NCBI RefSeq assembly: GCF_004336635.1
Contig: NZ_SJXH01000011.1
Location: forward strand, 23,907 to 87,906
Direction of reading: 5' to 3'
Length of the DNA: 64,000 bases
Source: Acinetobacter sp. ANC 4862
GTDB lineage: Bacteria; Pseudomonadota; Gammaproteobacteria; Pseudomonadales; Moraxellaceae
The translations under genes and the position numbers were made by a program. This document shows, in pieces, positions 34,641-43,427 of the stretch (positions within the stretch are counted from its first letter, which is position 1; each line of letters opens with the position of its first letter). The notes below the pieces were generated by a model, which did no database searches, was not told where the DNA came from, and saw only the letters and a program-made list of their open reading frames with translations.

Positions 34641-37325
34641 ATGATTCAACAAATTGATGCTCCACTGCGTGAGGACGTACGCTTACTTGGGAACTTATTG
34701 GGAGAGACCCTCAAGGAACATGCAGGTCAAGATTTGTTTAATCAGGTCGAACAAATTCGTGCCCTGTCTAAAGGTGCACGTGATGGTCAGGTGGAAGCAG
34801 AAAAACAACTCGAACAACTGTTCTTAAGTCTGGAAGATGAGGAAATTCTTCCCCTGACGCGCGCATTTACCCACTTTCTGAATTTTGCCAATATTGCCGA
34901 ACAGTACAATGTGGTTCGTAGTCGTCGTAAGAGTGAATTTGATGAAAATGCCCCTTCACCCAATCCGCTCGATCATCTGTTCCAAAAATTTAAAGACCAT
35001 GAAATTTCATCAGACACTTTATTCAAGCAAATCTGTGAACTGAAAATTGAATTGGTGCTCACGGCACATCCGACTGAAGTCAGCCGTCGTACCCTGATTC
35101 AAAAATATGACGATATTAATGATTGCCTATTTAAGGCAGATCAACAGAAATTGACTCCACGTGAACGCAAAGCGGTACTCGAAGAACTCAAACAACTGAT
35201 TTGTTCAGCCTGGCAGACCGATGAAATTCGTCAGCACCGCCCAACCCCGGTTGATGAAGCGAAATGGGGCTTTACCACCATTGAACAAACCTTGTGGAAT
35301 GCCGTACCTAAATTCGTGCGTGAACTGGATGAAATGGTTGAAGACCACTGTGGTCAGCGTTTACCCTTAAGTATTGCACCGGTTCGTTTTGCTTCATGGA
35401 TGGGCGGTGACCGTGATGGCAACCCGAATGTCACGCATAACATTACCCAGGAAGTGCTGTGGTTATCGCGCTGGAAAGCGGCCGATTTATACCTGCGCGA
35501 TATTGAAGACCTGCGTTGGGAACTGTCGATTCAGAACGCAAGCCATGAACTGATGCAGGCGCTGGGACATCCACATCCCGAACCGTACCGCGAATATCTG
35601 CGTGATACTCGTGAGCGTCTAAAAGCAACTCGTCACTGGCTGGCTCAAAAATTACAAGGCCAAGAGGCCGACGACAGTCTGGTGATTAAAAGCAAAGATG
35701 AGTTATTACAGCCGTTGCTACTTTGCTACCGCTCATTGATTGCTTGCAACCTGCCTGAAATTGCCAATGGCAAACTGCTCGATTTTATCCATCGGGTCAA
35801 CTGTTTTGGCATTGAGTTGCTAAAACTGGATATTCGTCAGGAATCAGGTCGTCATCGTCAAGCCATTTCAGCCATTACCGAATATTTAGGTTTAGGAAAT
35901 TTTGAAACCTGGACCGAACAAGCGCGTCAAAACTTCTTGTTGCAAGAATTACAAAGCAAGCGCCCATTGCTGCCGAAACATTTGAATGAGCCTGAACAAA
36001 GCCTGATTCAACATCCAGATGTGCAAGAAGTGTTTGCCACTATGCGCACATTAGCGGAACAGCCTGAAGAAAGTTTAGGTGCTTATATTATTTCGATGGC
36101 TGAATATCCAAGCGATGTATTGGCGGTTTTATTACTACAAAAAGAAGCCGGCATTAAACATCCCTTACGTGTGGTTCCATTATTTGAAACGCTAAAAGAT
36201 TTGGACGGCGCAGCCGACACCATGAATACCTTGTTCAATATGCATTGGTACAAACAGCATATTCAGGGCAAACATGAAGTGATGATTGGCTATTCGGATT
36301 CTGCCAAAGATGCCGGTTTTATGTCTGCCAACTGGGCGCAATATCGTGCGCAGGAAGAATTGACGGCAGTTGCACAAAAACATGCTGTGCAACTTACCCT
36401 GTTCCATGGTCGTGGTGGTTCGATCAGCCGTGGTGGTGCGCCAACCCAGCAAGCTTTATTTTCACAACCGCCAGGGTCTATTTCTGGTGCAATTCGTGTC
36501 ACCGAACAAGGGGAAATGATTCGCTTTAAGTTCGGTCTGGAAGGTATTGCGCTGCAAAATTTAGAAATTTATACTGCAGCGACTTTGGAAGCAACCTTGT
36601 TGCCACCGCCAGTGCCTAAAGACGAATGGCGTCAGTTGATGCATACCATGACTGATTTATCGGTACAGGTCTATCGTGAAACGGTGCGTGAGAATCCTCA
36701 TTTTGTGAAATACTTACGTACCGTCACGCCTGAACTTGAATTGCAGATGTTGCCACTCGGTTCACGCCCAGCGAAACGTAAAGTCAGTGGTGGGATTGAA
36801 TCCTTACGTGCCATTCCGTGGGTGTTTGCATGGACCCAAATTCGTTTGATGCTTCCTGCTTGGCTGGGTACAGGGGCTGCGATTAATCAAGTAATTGATC
36901 AAGGTCAAAAACCCTTGCTCGATGAAATGTTGCAGCAATGGCCTTATTTCCAGACCCTTATTGATATGCTGGAAATGGTGTTGTCTAAAGCAGACAGTCA
37001 TGTGGCTTTATATTATGAATCGCATTTAACCGATGATGAAGATTTAAAAATCTTGGGTGAACAACTGCGTCAACGCTTAAAAGATGCGGTACAAACGCTA
37101 TTGGCTCTAAAAGGTGAATCGCAACTGCTTAGCAGTAACGAGGTACTGGATCAGTCCATGAAAGTACGTAAACCGTATTTACTTCCGCTACATTTATTAC
37201 AGGCCGAGCTGATGAAACGTCGTCGTCGCTATTTAGCGGAATGTCAGGCCGAACATACTCCGGTCGATCACGCCTTGATGGTCAGTATTGCCGGAATTGC
37301 CGCAGGTTTACGTAATACAGGTTAA
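34641..37325 (+). CDS. ppc: Phosphoenolpyruvate carboxylase
   Basis: This 894-residue cytoplasmic enzyme carboxylates PEP to oxaloacetate, refilling the citric acid cycle. Signature motifs are VLTAHPTEVSRRT (catalytic histidine), VMIGYSDSAKDAGF and LFHGRGGSISRGG (active-site loop). I chose the ATG at 34641 (MIQQIDAPLREDVRLLGNLL) because TAGGAG lies about 10 nt upstream; the ATG at 34632 is too close to it. Upstream extension to 34536 is not supported. A terminator follows. Confidence 0.97.
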   Translation: MIQQIDAPLREDVRLLGNLLGETLKEHAGQDLFNQVEQIRALSKGARDGQVEAEKQLEQLFLSLEDEEILPLTRAFTHFLNFANIAEQYNVVRSRRKSEFDENAPSPNPLDHLFQKFKDHEISSDTLFKQICELKIELVLTAHPTEVSRRTLIQKYDDINDCLFKADQQKLTPRERKAVLEELKQLICSAWQTDEIRQHRPTPVDEAKWGFTTIEQTLWNAVPKFVRELDEMVEDHCGQRLPLSIAPVRFASWMGGDRDGNPNVTHNITQEVLWLSRWKAADLYLRDIEDLRWELSIQNASHELMQALGHPHPEPYREYLRDTRERLKATRHWLAQKLQGQEADDSLVIKSKDELLQPLLLCYRSLIACNLPEIANGKLLDFIHRVNCFGIELLKLDIRQESGRHRQAISAITEYLGLGNFETWTEQARQNFLLQELQSKRPLLPKHLNEPEQSLIQHPDVQEVFATMRTLAEQPEESLGAYIISMAEYPSDVLAVLLLQKEAGIKHPLRVVPLFETLKDLDGAADTMNTLFNMHWYKQHIQGKHEVMIGYSDSAKDAGFMSANWAQYRAQEELTAVAQKHAVQLTLFHGRGGSISRGGAPTQQALFSQPPGSISGAIRVTEQGEMIRFKFGLEGIALQNLEIYTAATLEATLLPPPVPKDEWRQLMHTMTDLSVQVYRETVRENPHFVKYLRTVTPELELQMLPLGSRPAKRKVSGGIESLRAIPWVFAWTQIRLMLPAWLGTGAAINQVIDQGQKPLLDEMLQQWPYFQTLIDMLEMVLSKADSHVALYYESHLTDDEDLKILGEQLRQRLKDAVQTLLALKGESQLLSSNEVLDQSMKVRKPYLLPLHLLQAELMKRRRRYLAECQAEHTPVDHALMVSIAGIAAGLRNTG

Positions 37326-37343
37326 GTATTTCATCTGCACAGC

Positions 37344-37371
37344 AAAGCACATCTTCAGGATGTGCTTTTTT
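37344..37371 (+). terminator. Terminator of ppc
   Basis: AAAGCACATC and GATGTGCTTT form a stem with TTCAG in the loop, followed by a T-run. Confidence 0.85.
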
Positions 37372-37626
37372 ATTGCCCAGCAATTAGCAGAAAATATCAT
37401 ATTGTTTATAAGTAAAATAAGTATCAGTTATGAATAATGGACTGGCTCAATTACTCTATTAATACGCTGATTTAACGCTAATTTTCCAATAATAAAACTT
37501 TTACCATCCGGTAAAAAAACAAGAAAAGTCAGTACATTAATTTGAACAAAAATATTATTAAAGAGATTAAATCTTCTAAAAAACAAGAGTATGATGTGCA
37601 CAATTTATCTTTTGAGCGCTCATTTT

Positions 37627-38928
37627 ATGTCCAGCTGGTTTCCCAAATGGCGTCCTTATTCAGGTCAAATCGATGCACGTCCAGTCGGTACCAATGAGTA
37701 TCTCCCTCCTGCTCAAAGTGTGGTCTTAGGTGTACAACATGCTTTTGCCATGTTTGGGGCAACGGTTCTTGCACCTTTTTTGATGGGTTTTGATCCGAAT
37801 CTGGCGATTTTAATGTCGGGTATTTGTACCATTCTGTTTTTCTTGATTACCGGGGGGCGTGTACCGAGTTATTTAGGTTCAAGTTTTGCCTTTATTGGGG
37901 TGGTGATTGCCGCTACCGGTTATGCCGCGTCTGGTACAGGTGCACCAAATGCCAATTTAGCCGTGGCTGCTGGCGGCATCATGGCCTGTGGTGTGCTCTA
38001 TGCCATTTTTGGCTTTATTGTCATGGCGACCGGCACCAATTGGATTGAAAAACTGATGCCTCCAGTCGTCACTGGTGCTGTGGTGATGATTATCGGTTTA
38101 AATCTTGCACCCGTTACGGTGAAAGGTGTGGCAGGCAATGACTTTAACATGTGGATGTCACTGGTGACCGTGCTGTGTATGGGCTCGATTGCGGTATTCA
38201 CCAAAGGTTTATTGCAACGTCTCTTGTTATTGGTGGGTTTATTACTGGCTTACCTGACTTATTACATTGTTTCCAATGTCATGGGTTACGGCACAGCGAT
38301 TAACTTTACCCCGATTCAACAGGCAGACTGGTTTGGTGTCCCAACTTTCCATTCGCCTGTATTTGATATCAATGCCATGCTCATCATTGCCCCGATTGCT
38401 TTGATTCTGGTGGCAGAAAACCTGGGTCATATTAAAGCTGTGGGCGCAATGACTGGTGAAAACCTCGACCCGCATATTGGTAAAGCCTTTATTGCAGATG
38501 GTATTGCCACCACATTATCTGGTGGTGTCGGGGGTCCGGGGATGACCACGTATGGCGAAAACATTGGCGTGATGGCAGTGACCCGTGTCTATTCCACCAT
38601 CATCTTTGTATTTGCCGGTGTATTTGCCGTGTTCTTAGGTTTATCTCCTAAGTTTGGTGCAATTATTCACACCATTCCGACTGCAATTTTAACCGGTGCA
38701 TCAATTGTGGTATTTGGTTTAATCACCATTGCCGGAGCGAAAATCTGGATTGAAAACAAAGTTGATTTCTCTAAAAACAAAAACCTGATGGTGGCTGCGG
38801 TTACGATTATTTTAGGAACGGGAGACTTTGCGCTGCAATTCGGTAGCTTCAACCTCGGTGGTATTGGTACGGCTACATTTGCAGCATTAATCCTCAACTG
38901 GTTCTTTAGCTTAGGCGATAAACCATAA
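37627..38928 (+). CDS. RutG-like pyrimidine permease (NCS2 family)
   Basis: This 433-residue nucleobase:cation symporter-2 inner-membrane protein follows E. coli RutG along the whole length as I recall it: VLGVQHAFAMFGATVLAPFLMGFDPNL, GGRVPSYLGSSFAFIGVVIAATG, LVAENLGHIKAVGAMTG and GDFALQFGSFNLGGIGTATFAA. The start at 37627 gives MSSWFPKWR, aligning with the RutG N-terminus; ATGs at 37591 and 37594 are possible alternatives. No rut genes are adjacent, so it is probably a general uracil or related pyrimidine transporter. A terminator follows. Confidence 0.9.
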   Translation: MSSWFPKWRPYSGQIDARPVGTNEYLPPAQSVVLGVQHAFAMFGATVLAPFLMGFDPNLAILMSGICTILFFLITGGRVPSYLGSSFAFIGVVIAATGYAASGTGAPNANLAVAAGGIMACGVLYAIFGFIVMATGTNWIEKLMPPVVTGAVVMIIGLNLAPVTVKGVAGNDFNMWMSLVTVLCMGSIAVFTKGLLQRLLLLVGLLLAYLTYYIVSNVMGYGTAINFTPIQQADWFGVPTFHSPVFDINAMLIIAPIALILVAENLGHIKAVGAMTGENLDPHIGKAFIADGIATTLSGGVGGPGMTTYGENIGVMAVTRVYSTIIFVFAGVFAVFLGLSPKFGAIIHTIPTAILTGASIVVFGLITIAGAKIWIENKVDFSKNKNLMVAAVTIILGTGDFALQFGSFNLGGIGTATFAALILNWFFSLGDKP

Positions 38929-38947
38929 ATATAAATGCACATTTTTA

Positions 38948-38971
38948 GGCAGCCGCAAGGCTGCTTTTTTA
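38948..38971 (+). terminator. Terminator of the permease gene
   Basis: GCAGCC-GCAA-GGCTGC hairpin followed by TTTTTT. Confidence 0.9.
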
Positions 38972-39019
38972 TGTCTGATACCAAGAAAATTTTAGTATGA
39001 TGAGGTGAATTACACTTAG

Positions 39020-39934
39020 ATGACACCCTACATGCGACTGGACTTTTTTGATCTACAGCTGTTGTTAAATATTGTGGACACAGGCAGTCTAACCAAAGGT
39101 GCAGAACGCTCTTCAATTTCCCTGCAAGCCGCAAGTGAACGGATTAAAAAAATAGAACAACAGTTTGCAGTGCCTTTATTTACCCGGCATGCTTCTGGGG
39201 TCAAACTGACTCTCGCTGGGCAAACTTTTACAGAGCAGGCACAGTTGCTAATCCAGCAAAGCAGGCAACTGCAACAGGTCATGGCAGCTTTTGCCGAAGG
39301 CTTAAATTCGCAAATGACGCTCTGGTGTAACTCGTCGGCACAAAGTGAATATCTTCCCCTGCTCCTTCCGCAATATCTGGTCGAAAATTCCAATATACAG
39401 ATTGATTTAAAAGAAGCTGAAACGAACGATATTATTCAGGCACTGGAAAAAGGCACGGCACAATTGGGCTTAATTTCGAGCTTTTTTAATTCTGATCATC
39501 TACAAACGCTGGAATTTTCCGATGATCCTTTAGTGCTGATTTGCCCTATGAATCACGAACTAAAAGACAAATCAGCACTGCAATTAGTCGATGTGCTGCA
39601 TTATCCCTTTGTCGGTTTAATGCAATATCATTCCCTGCAACAATCCATTGAAACGCAGGCAAAATTACTAGGCTGTGCAATTCAATACCGTTTACGTTTA
39701 CCCAATTTTGCCGCGATTGCACAAGTGGTTGCCAATGGGGTCGGTATTGCGATTATGCCAAAACGCGCTGCCAGTCGTTTAAAGACGATTTACGCATTTC
39801 ATCACATTGAACTGACAGGAGATTGGGCGAACCGTAAACTGTTATTGGCCGCTAAAAACTTTGATGAATTACCCGTATCCTACCAACATTTCAACCAGTT
39901 TTTACTTTCGAAAAAGTCCAAGTTGTTGATTTAA
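39020..39934 (+). CDS. LysR-family transcriptional regulator
   Basis: This 304-residue LysR-type regulator may instead start at the ATG at 39032 (MRLDFFDLQLLLN), giving 300 residues; neither start has a strong ribosome site. The DNA-binding helix-turn-helix is in LLLNIVDTGSLTKGAERSSISLQAASERIKKIE. The effector domain begins around residue 95. It is convergent with the TSUP transporter gene 35 bp away, a pairing common for LysR regulators of sulfite or organic acid export; its target here is not defined by the sequence. Confidence 0.88.
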   Translation: MTPYMRLDFFDLQLLLNIVDTGSLTKGAERSSISLQAASERIKKIEQQFAVPLFTRHASGVKLTLAGQTFTEQAQLLIQQSRQLQQVMAAFAEGLNSQMTLWCNSSAQSEYLPLLLPQYLVENSNIQIDLKEAETNDIIQALEKGTAQLGLISSFFNSDHLQTLEFSDDPLVLICPMNHELKDKSALQLVDVLHYPFVGLMQYHSLQQSIETQAKLLGCAIQYRLRLPNFAAIAQVVANGVGIAIMPKRAASRLKTIYAFHHIELTGDWANRKLLLAAKNFDELPVSYQHFNQFLLSKKSKLLI

Positions 39935-39969
39935 TTTTAGCTATCAATTATCTCTGTTTAAGCACGAAT

Positions 39970-40716
39970 TTAGATAATTCCAAACTGATGCAACACCATG
40001 TAACCACCAAAAATCACCAAGCCACAAAAGAACACTTTACGGAATTTTTGTTCTGGAATGCGATAGCGAATTTTTGTGCCCAGCCACATACCAACCAATG
40101 CCGGTAGCAATGCAATCAATGACATTTTATAGTCGATGGGAATATCCTCGACTGGATTCTGATTCAAAAAAACTGCGAGGCAAATGGTCGAAATGGTAAA
40201 AGCCAAACCTAAAGATTGCACCAGATCATCACGTTTTAAATGCAGTGATTGCAAGTAAGGGACCACCGGAATCACCACCACACCGGTTGCCACCGTCAGC
40301 GCACCACCTAGATAGCCCATAATCGGTGATAACCATTTTTCATGCGGTGCAAGGTTCGGCATATTTTTAGAAAATAGACCGTACAACCCATACAATGCCA
40401 GCATTCCACCAAGCAAAGCTTCACTTTGAAATTCACCCTGTCCGAGGGTAGGGAAAATGCTCCAGATCGAACCGACAATAATACCGAGCAATAAGGGCCA
40501 AAAGCGGCGAACCAATTTGAGTACATGACCTTCTGCAAACAGTTGCCAAAAGTTGGTGACCATCGAGGGAACTATAAGCAAAGTTGCAGCTTGGAATGGG
40601 CTGATAAAAATCGTCAACAAGCCCATGGAAACAGCGGGTAAACCTAGGCCAATAGTGCCTTTAATCATGCCGGCAATGGCAAATACAGCAATGACAAACC
40701 CAACCATGCTCAGCAC
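39970..40716 (-). CDS. TSUP (TauE/SafE) family anion exporter
   Basis: This 248-residue inner-membrane protein has about seven to eight helices and the TauE/SafE signature (GMIKGTIGLGLPAVSMGLL near residue 16, GALTVATGVVVIPVVPYL in the second half). Family members export sulfite, sulfoacetate or other small anions. The start used is the ATG at 40716; an internal ATG at 40707 would shorten it by three residues. The LysR gene 35 bp away may regulate it. The substrate is unknown. Confidence 0.86.
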   Translation of the reverse strand: MLSMVGFVIAVFAIAGMIKGTIGLGLPAVSMGLLTIFISPFQAATLLIVPSMVTNFWQLFAEGHVLKLVRRFWPLLLGIIVGSIWSIFPTLGQGEFQSEALLGGMLALYGLYGLFSKNMPNLAPHEKWLSPIMGYLGGALTVATGVVVIPVVPYLQSLHLKRDDLVQSLGLAFTISTICLAVFLNQNPVEDIPIDYKMSLIALLPALVGMWLGTKIRYRIPEQKFRKVFFCGLVIFGGYMVLHQFGII

Positions 40717-40781
40717 TCTTCAAATCGTAGCGCTATGCTAAATGAATCGGGAAAATTGAAAAATCATTGTTTTTTGGAGTT

Positions 40782-40808
40782 AGCCTCAAGGAAAAATTGA
40801 GGCTTTTT
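40782..40808 (+). terminator. Isolated hairpin-plus-T-run terminator
   Basis: AGCCTCA and TGAGGCT pair around AGGAAAAAT and are followed by TTTTT. No plus-strand gene lies just upstream, so it may stop antisense transcription or end a small RNA. Confidence 0.6.
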
Positions 40809-41208
40809 GATACTTGAATGTTAAAAACATGAACTATAAATATGACAAAATGTTAAGTTTTGATTATTAATTGATCAATTAATTGCATGATTACATAAAA
40901 ATTACATCAATTAATAACATATTGTTAAGTCTATCTTAACTGTATGATTTATGAGCTATCTTGTGTTTATTTTCTGGCCTGCTCGTAGCAATTTTAGCGC
41001 TTTTTTCGCCCCATATTTTCTTTTTTGAAGAGCAAAACGGGTGGATTTTCGAACAAAATCACTTTAAAGTACGCACTCCTGATGAGTAGGCGCTATGTAA
41101 TAACATATCGTTTAAATAACTTTAAGGAAAAAATATTGGTATTTCAGTTCTGAAAAATGCTGTCTATTTTTTTCTAAAAGCAATTGAAGATAAGGTAGAG
41201 ATTTAAGA
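40809..41208. other. AT-rich gap upstream of the orphan amidase
   Basis: I find no gene of useful length on either strand in this 400-bp stretch. It is AT-rich with ATTAATTGATCAATTAATT (40866-40884), a perfect 19-base palindrome, and probably carries the promoter of the amidase gene. Confidence 0.5.
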
Positions 41209-41700
41209 ATGATTTATGATGCACATCATAGCAATATGATTAATGCTGCAAACCAGAACACTGCAGTGATCTCCCAGAAATATCAAGATAATCAAGCAGG
41301 TTTAAGAGCCAAGAATCCACAGAAGAATAAAGGTATCCCCTATCTTGATGTGCGTAAATTCACGCAAAAGTTACATAGTATGTCGTCAGCCTCCAGTACT
41401 AAAAAATGTGCACGAAGCATTCGTATTGCACTACAGTCAGCAGGTGCCAGAATTGTGAACCATCCGGTGGCAGCTGCAGATTGGGGAAATACGCTTCAGA
41501 CGATTGGCTATAAAAAAATCAATCCCTCTTTTAATAATCCGAAAGAAGGCGATATTTATATTATTCATAGAACCCAAAAGCATGTTTATGGTCATATTGC
41601 TGCCTATACAGGTCGCCAATGGGTTTCTGATTTCCGCCAAAACAGTCATGCGGTTTATAAGAATGATCAGGTGAACTATACCTATTACCGACTTGTGTAA
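41209..41700 (+). CDS. Predicted peptidoglycan amidase (CHAP/NlpC-P60-like), no signal peptide
   Basis: This 163-residue protein has a papain-like peptidoglycan amidase pattern: catalytic cysteine 67 in KKCARSIRIALQSAG and a histidine (His129, with His125 nearby) in HVYGHIAAYTGRQWVSDF. Similar cysteine/histidine domains occur in phage lysins and in type VI secretion amidase effectors. It lacks a signal peptide and membrane segments, so to reach peptidoglycan it would need a secretion system or lysis. It is monocistronic, with a terminator behind it, and has no visible immunity gene beside it. The amidase call is good, the secreted-toxin idea is inference. Confidence 0.7.
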   Translation: MIYDAHHSNMINAANQNTAVISQKYQDNQAGLRAKNPQKNKGIPYLDVRKFTQKLHSMSSASSTKKCARSIRIALQSAGARIVNHPVAAADWGNTLQTIGYKKINPSFNNPKEGDIYIIHRTQKHVYGHIAAYTGRQWVSDFRQNSHAVYKNDQVNYTYYRLV

Positions 41701-41723
41701 TAGAGAGACAGCGCAGTTCGAAT

Positions 41724-41749
41724 AGACACCTTTTAAGGTGTCTTTTTTA
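41724..41749 (+). terminator. Terminator of the amidase gene
   Basis: AGACACCTT and AAGGTGTCT pair almost without a loop, followed by TTTTTT. Confidence 0.85.
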
Positions 41750-41778
41750 TAGTATGTTGGGCATTAGACTCAATCAAA

Positions 41779-42066
41779 TTAGGGTCTAATCTCTTTTAAC
41801 TCGCGTTGAATAAAACGCTGAATCATTTCTCTATATAAGTGTTCAACCAGATCCGGATCGGTTCCCAATTCAACCGCTTGTGCGCGCACTTTGCTAATCA
41901 CCTGCTCAACCCGTTCCGGTGACTGCACATCCTGCACAGTACGTTTAAAGCGTACCGATTGATCAACATAAAATTGACGCGTTGCAATCATTTCAATCAG
42001 TGCAGTATCAATGGCATCAATCTTTTCACGGACTTGTTCTAAAGACTCACATTTTTCTTTCTTCAT
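41779..42066 (-). CDS. AroQ-class chorismate mutase (small, monofunctional)
   Basis: This protein of about 95 residues is an all-helical AroQ-type chorismate mutase or related lyase domain (pattern LEQVREKIDAIDTALIEMIATRQFYVDQSVRFK, then the second and third helices). It would convert chorismate to prephenate in the cytoplasm. The start is uncertain: the ATG at 42066 follows GAAAAG, and a GTG at 42087 is also in frame. Either way it overlaps the end of the upstream DsbA-like gene, which implies translational coupling. PchB-type isochorismate lyase activity cannot be excluded. Confidence 0.82.
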   Translation of the reverse strand: MKKEKCESLEQVREKIDAIDTALIEMIATRQFYVDQSVRFKRTVQDVQSPERVEQVISKVRAQAVELGTDPDLVEHLYREMIQRFIQRELKEIRP

Positions 42067-43357
42067 CTTTTCTATCATCATTTTCACTTTTATATTGGTC
42101 TTCTAAAACATTACTAAAAATACTTTCAATCATCCAGACCCGATACAAGCTATTAAACACATAACTTTGACCATCAATGCGAAGTTCAAGTACTGGGAAA
42201 TCAGGCTGTGATTTCATTTCACAGAGTATGTCATTTTCTTTCAGTTTGGCAGTGATATCTTCATGGGTTAATTCATCGATCTCTAAATCACGTTGCATCT
42301 GATCGAAATGCGATTTAAACGACATGTCCTTGCCTTTGGTCCATACCGCCTGCAAAATACTATACATCGCTTCAACACGCTGCTCTTCAGGCACACTATA
42401 AAACAGTTGCGCCATCTCAAAAGTGGCAGACTGTGTGGGACGGCAAAACGGGGTAAATGTCACTTCTGTTCGTTTTGAAAGACGAGTCGCCAGACTCCAG
42501 TCAAATAGATCGCGTCCATGATAAGAAAGCGGATAGACATTCAGGTGAATATTATAATAGTTTGCCAGTTCTTCTTTAATATAGGCCAACAACAACCAGG
42601 AGATTGGATCTTCAAGTGCAATATACAAATCCAGTTCCGGATCTAGCGCCTGAATTTCATTCAGTTCTTCAGCATCACTAATTAAGTGTTCACACCAATC
42701 AATATGATTAATCAGAAAGATTGGATTTCCGGTCAGCAATTTTTGTTGTTTTAAACGACGCATCAGGCGAAGCAAATCATCAACTGCATGATATTTACGC
42801 TCGCCAAACTCAAAATAGCTAGCAAGAACTTCATCATCATTAAAAATACGTTCTGGAAAGTCTTGTGCTATGTGATGTCGGCTGGCCATGGCATGTAATG
42901 TACGTAATTTTCCATACTGTTTTTGCCACAGCATGTGGAATACATCTTCGAGTAAATAGAGAAAATCTTGGCCGCGTAATGGGGTATTGCGAAGGATGGT
43001 TTCTGCTTGTTTTATGGCATCAAGCGGCGGTTGTTCGGGGGTTTCATGGAAACTAAAGCGATGCTGTTTAGATAGGATTTTGGCATCGTTTAAGCAGTAA
43101 TTTTGCCACTCAATTGCAGACATATTATTGGGGGGTTCTGCCGTTCGACTAGAAATAATGACTTTTAAAGGTTTGAGTTCATCACTCAAAATTTCTTCAA
43201 GCTCAGGTAACTGCTGTACAGCCAAATAACTGTACACATCATCCAGACGTAAATGGATACTTAAACCCTGTTCCGTAGATAACACCACTTTACGAGTCGG
43301 CTTTTGGTAAAACCAACGCGATCGAAGTGGATCAAACCAACGGCGCAACAGTGACAT
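42047..43357 (-). CDS. DsbA-family thioredoxin-like protein, two-domain
   Basis: This 436-residue protein is made of two DsbA-like (HCCA isomerase-type) thioredoxin-fold segments: the first is near the N-terminus (VVLSTEQGLSIHLRLDDVYSYLAVQQLPEL), the second from about residue 205 (LYIALEDPISWLLLAYIKEELANYY). There is no CxxC pair, so it is not a disulfide oxidoreductase of the usual kind, and there is no signal peptide. Similar proteins are conserved in Acinetobacter without known function. Its 3' end overlaps the chorismate mutase start. Confidence 0.75.
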   Translation of the reverse strand: MSLLRRWFDPLRSRWFYQKPTRKVVLSTEQGLSIHLRLDDVYSYLAVQQLPELEEILSDELKPLKVIISSRTAEPPNNMSAIEWQNYCLNDAKILSKQHRFSFHETPEQPPLDAIKQAETILRNTPLRGQDFLYLLEDVFHMLWQKQYGKLRTLHAMASRHHIAQDFPERIFNDDEVLASYFEFGERKYHAVDDLLRLMRRLKQQKLLTGNPIFLINHIDWCEHLISDAEELNEIQALDPELDLYIALEDPISWLLLAYIKEELANYYNIHLNVYPLSYHGRDLFDWSLATRLSKRTEVTFTPFCRPTQSATFEMAQLFYSVPEEQRVEAMYSILQAVWTKGKDMSFKSHFDQMQRDLEIDELTHEDITAKLKENDILCEMKSQPDFPVLELRIDGQSYVFNSLYRVWMIESIFSNVLEDQYKSENDDRKDEERKM

Positions 43358-43375
43358 GAGATAAGCCTCGAAAAA

Positions 43376-43401
43376 AAACCCTTGTAGTGCTACAAGGGTT
43401 T
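43376..43401 (-). terminator. Terminator of the first ilvD gene
   Basis: AAACCCTTGTAG and CTACAAGGGTTT form a 12-bp perfect stem around TG, followed on the minus strand by a T-run. Confidence 0.9.
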
Positions 43402-43427
43402 ATAACAATTTGTTAGGGAATGATCAA

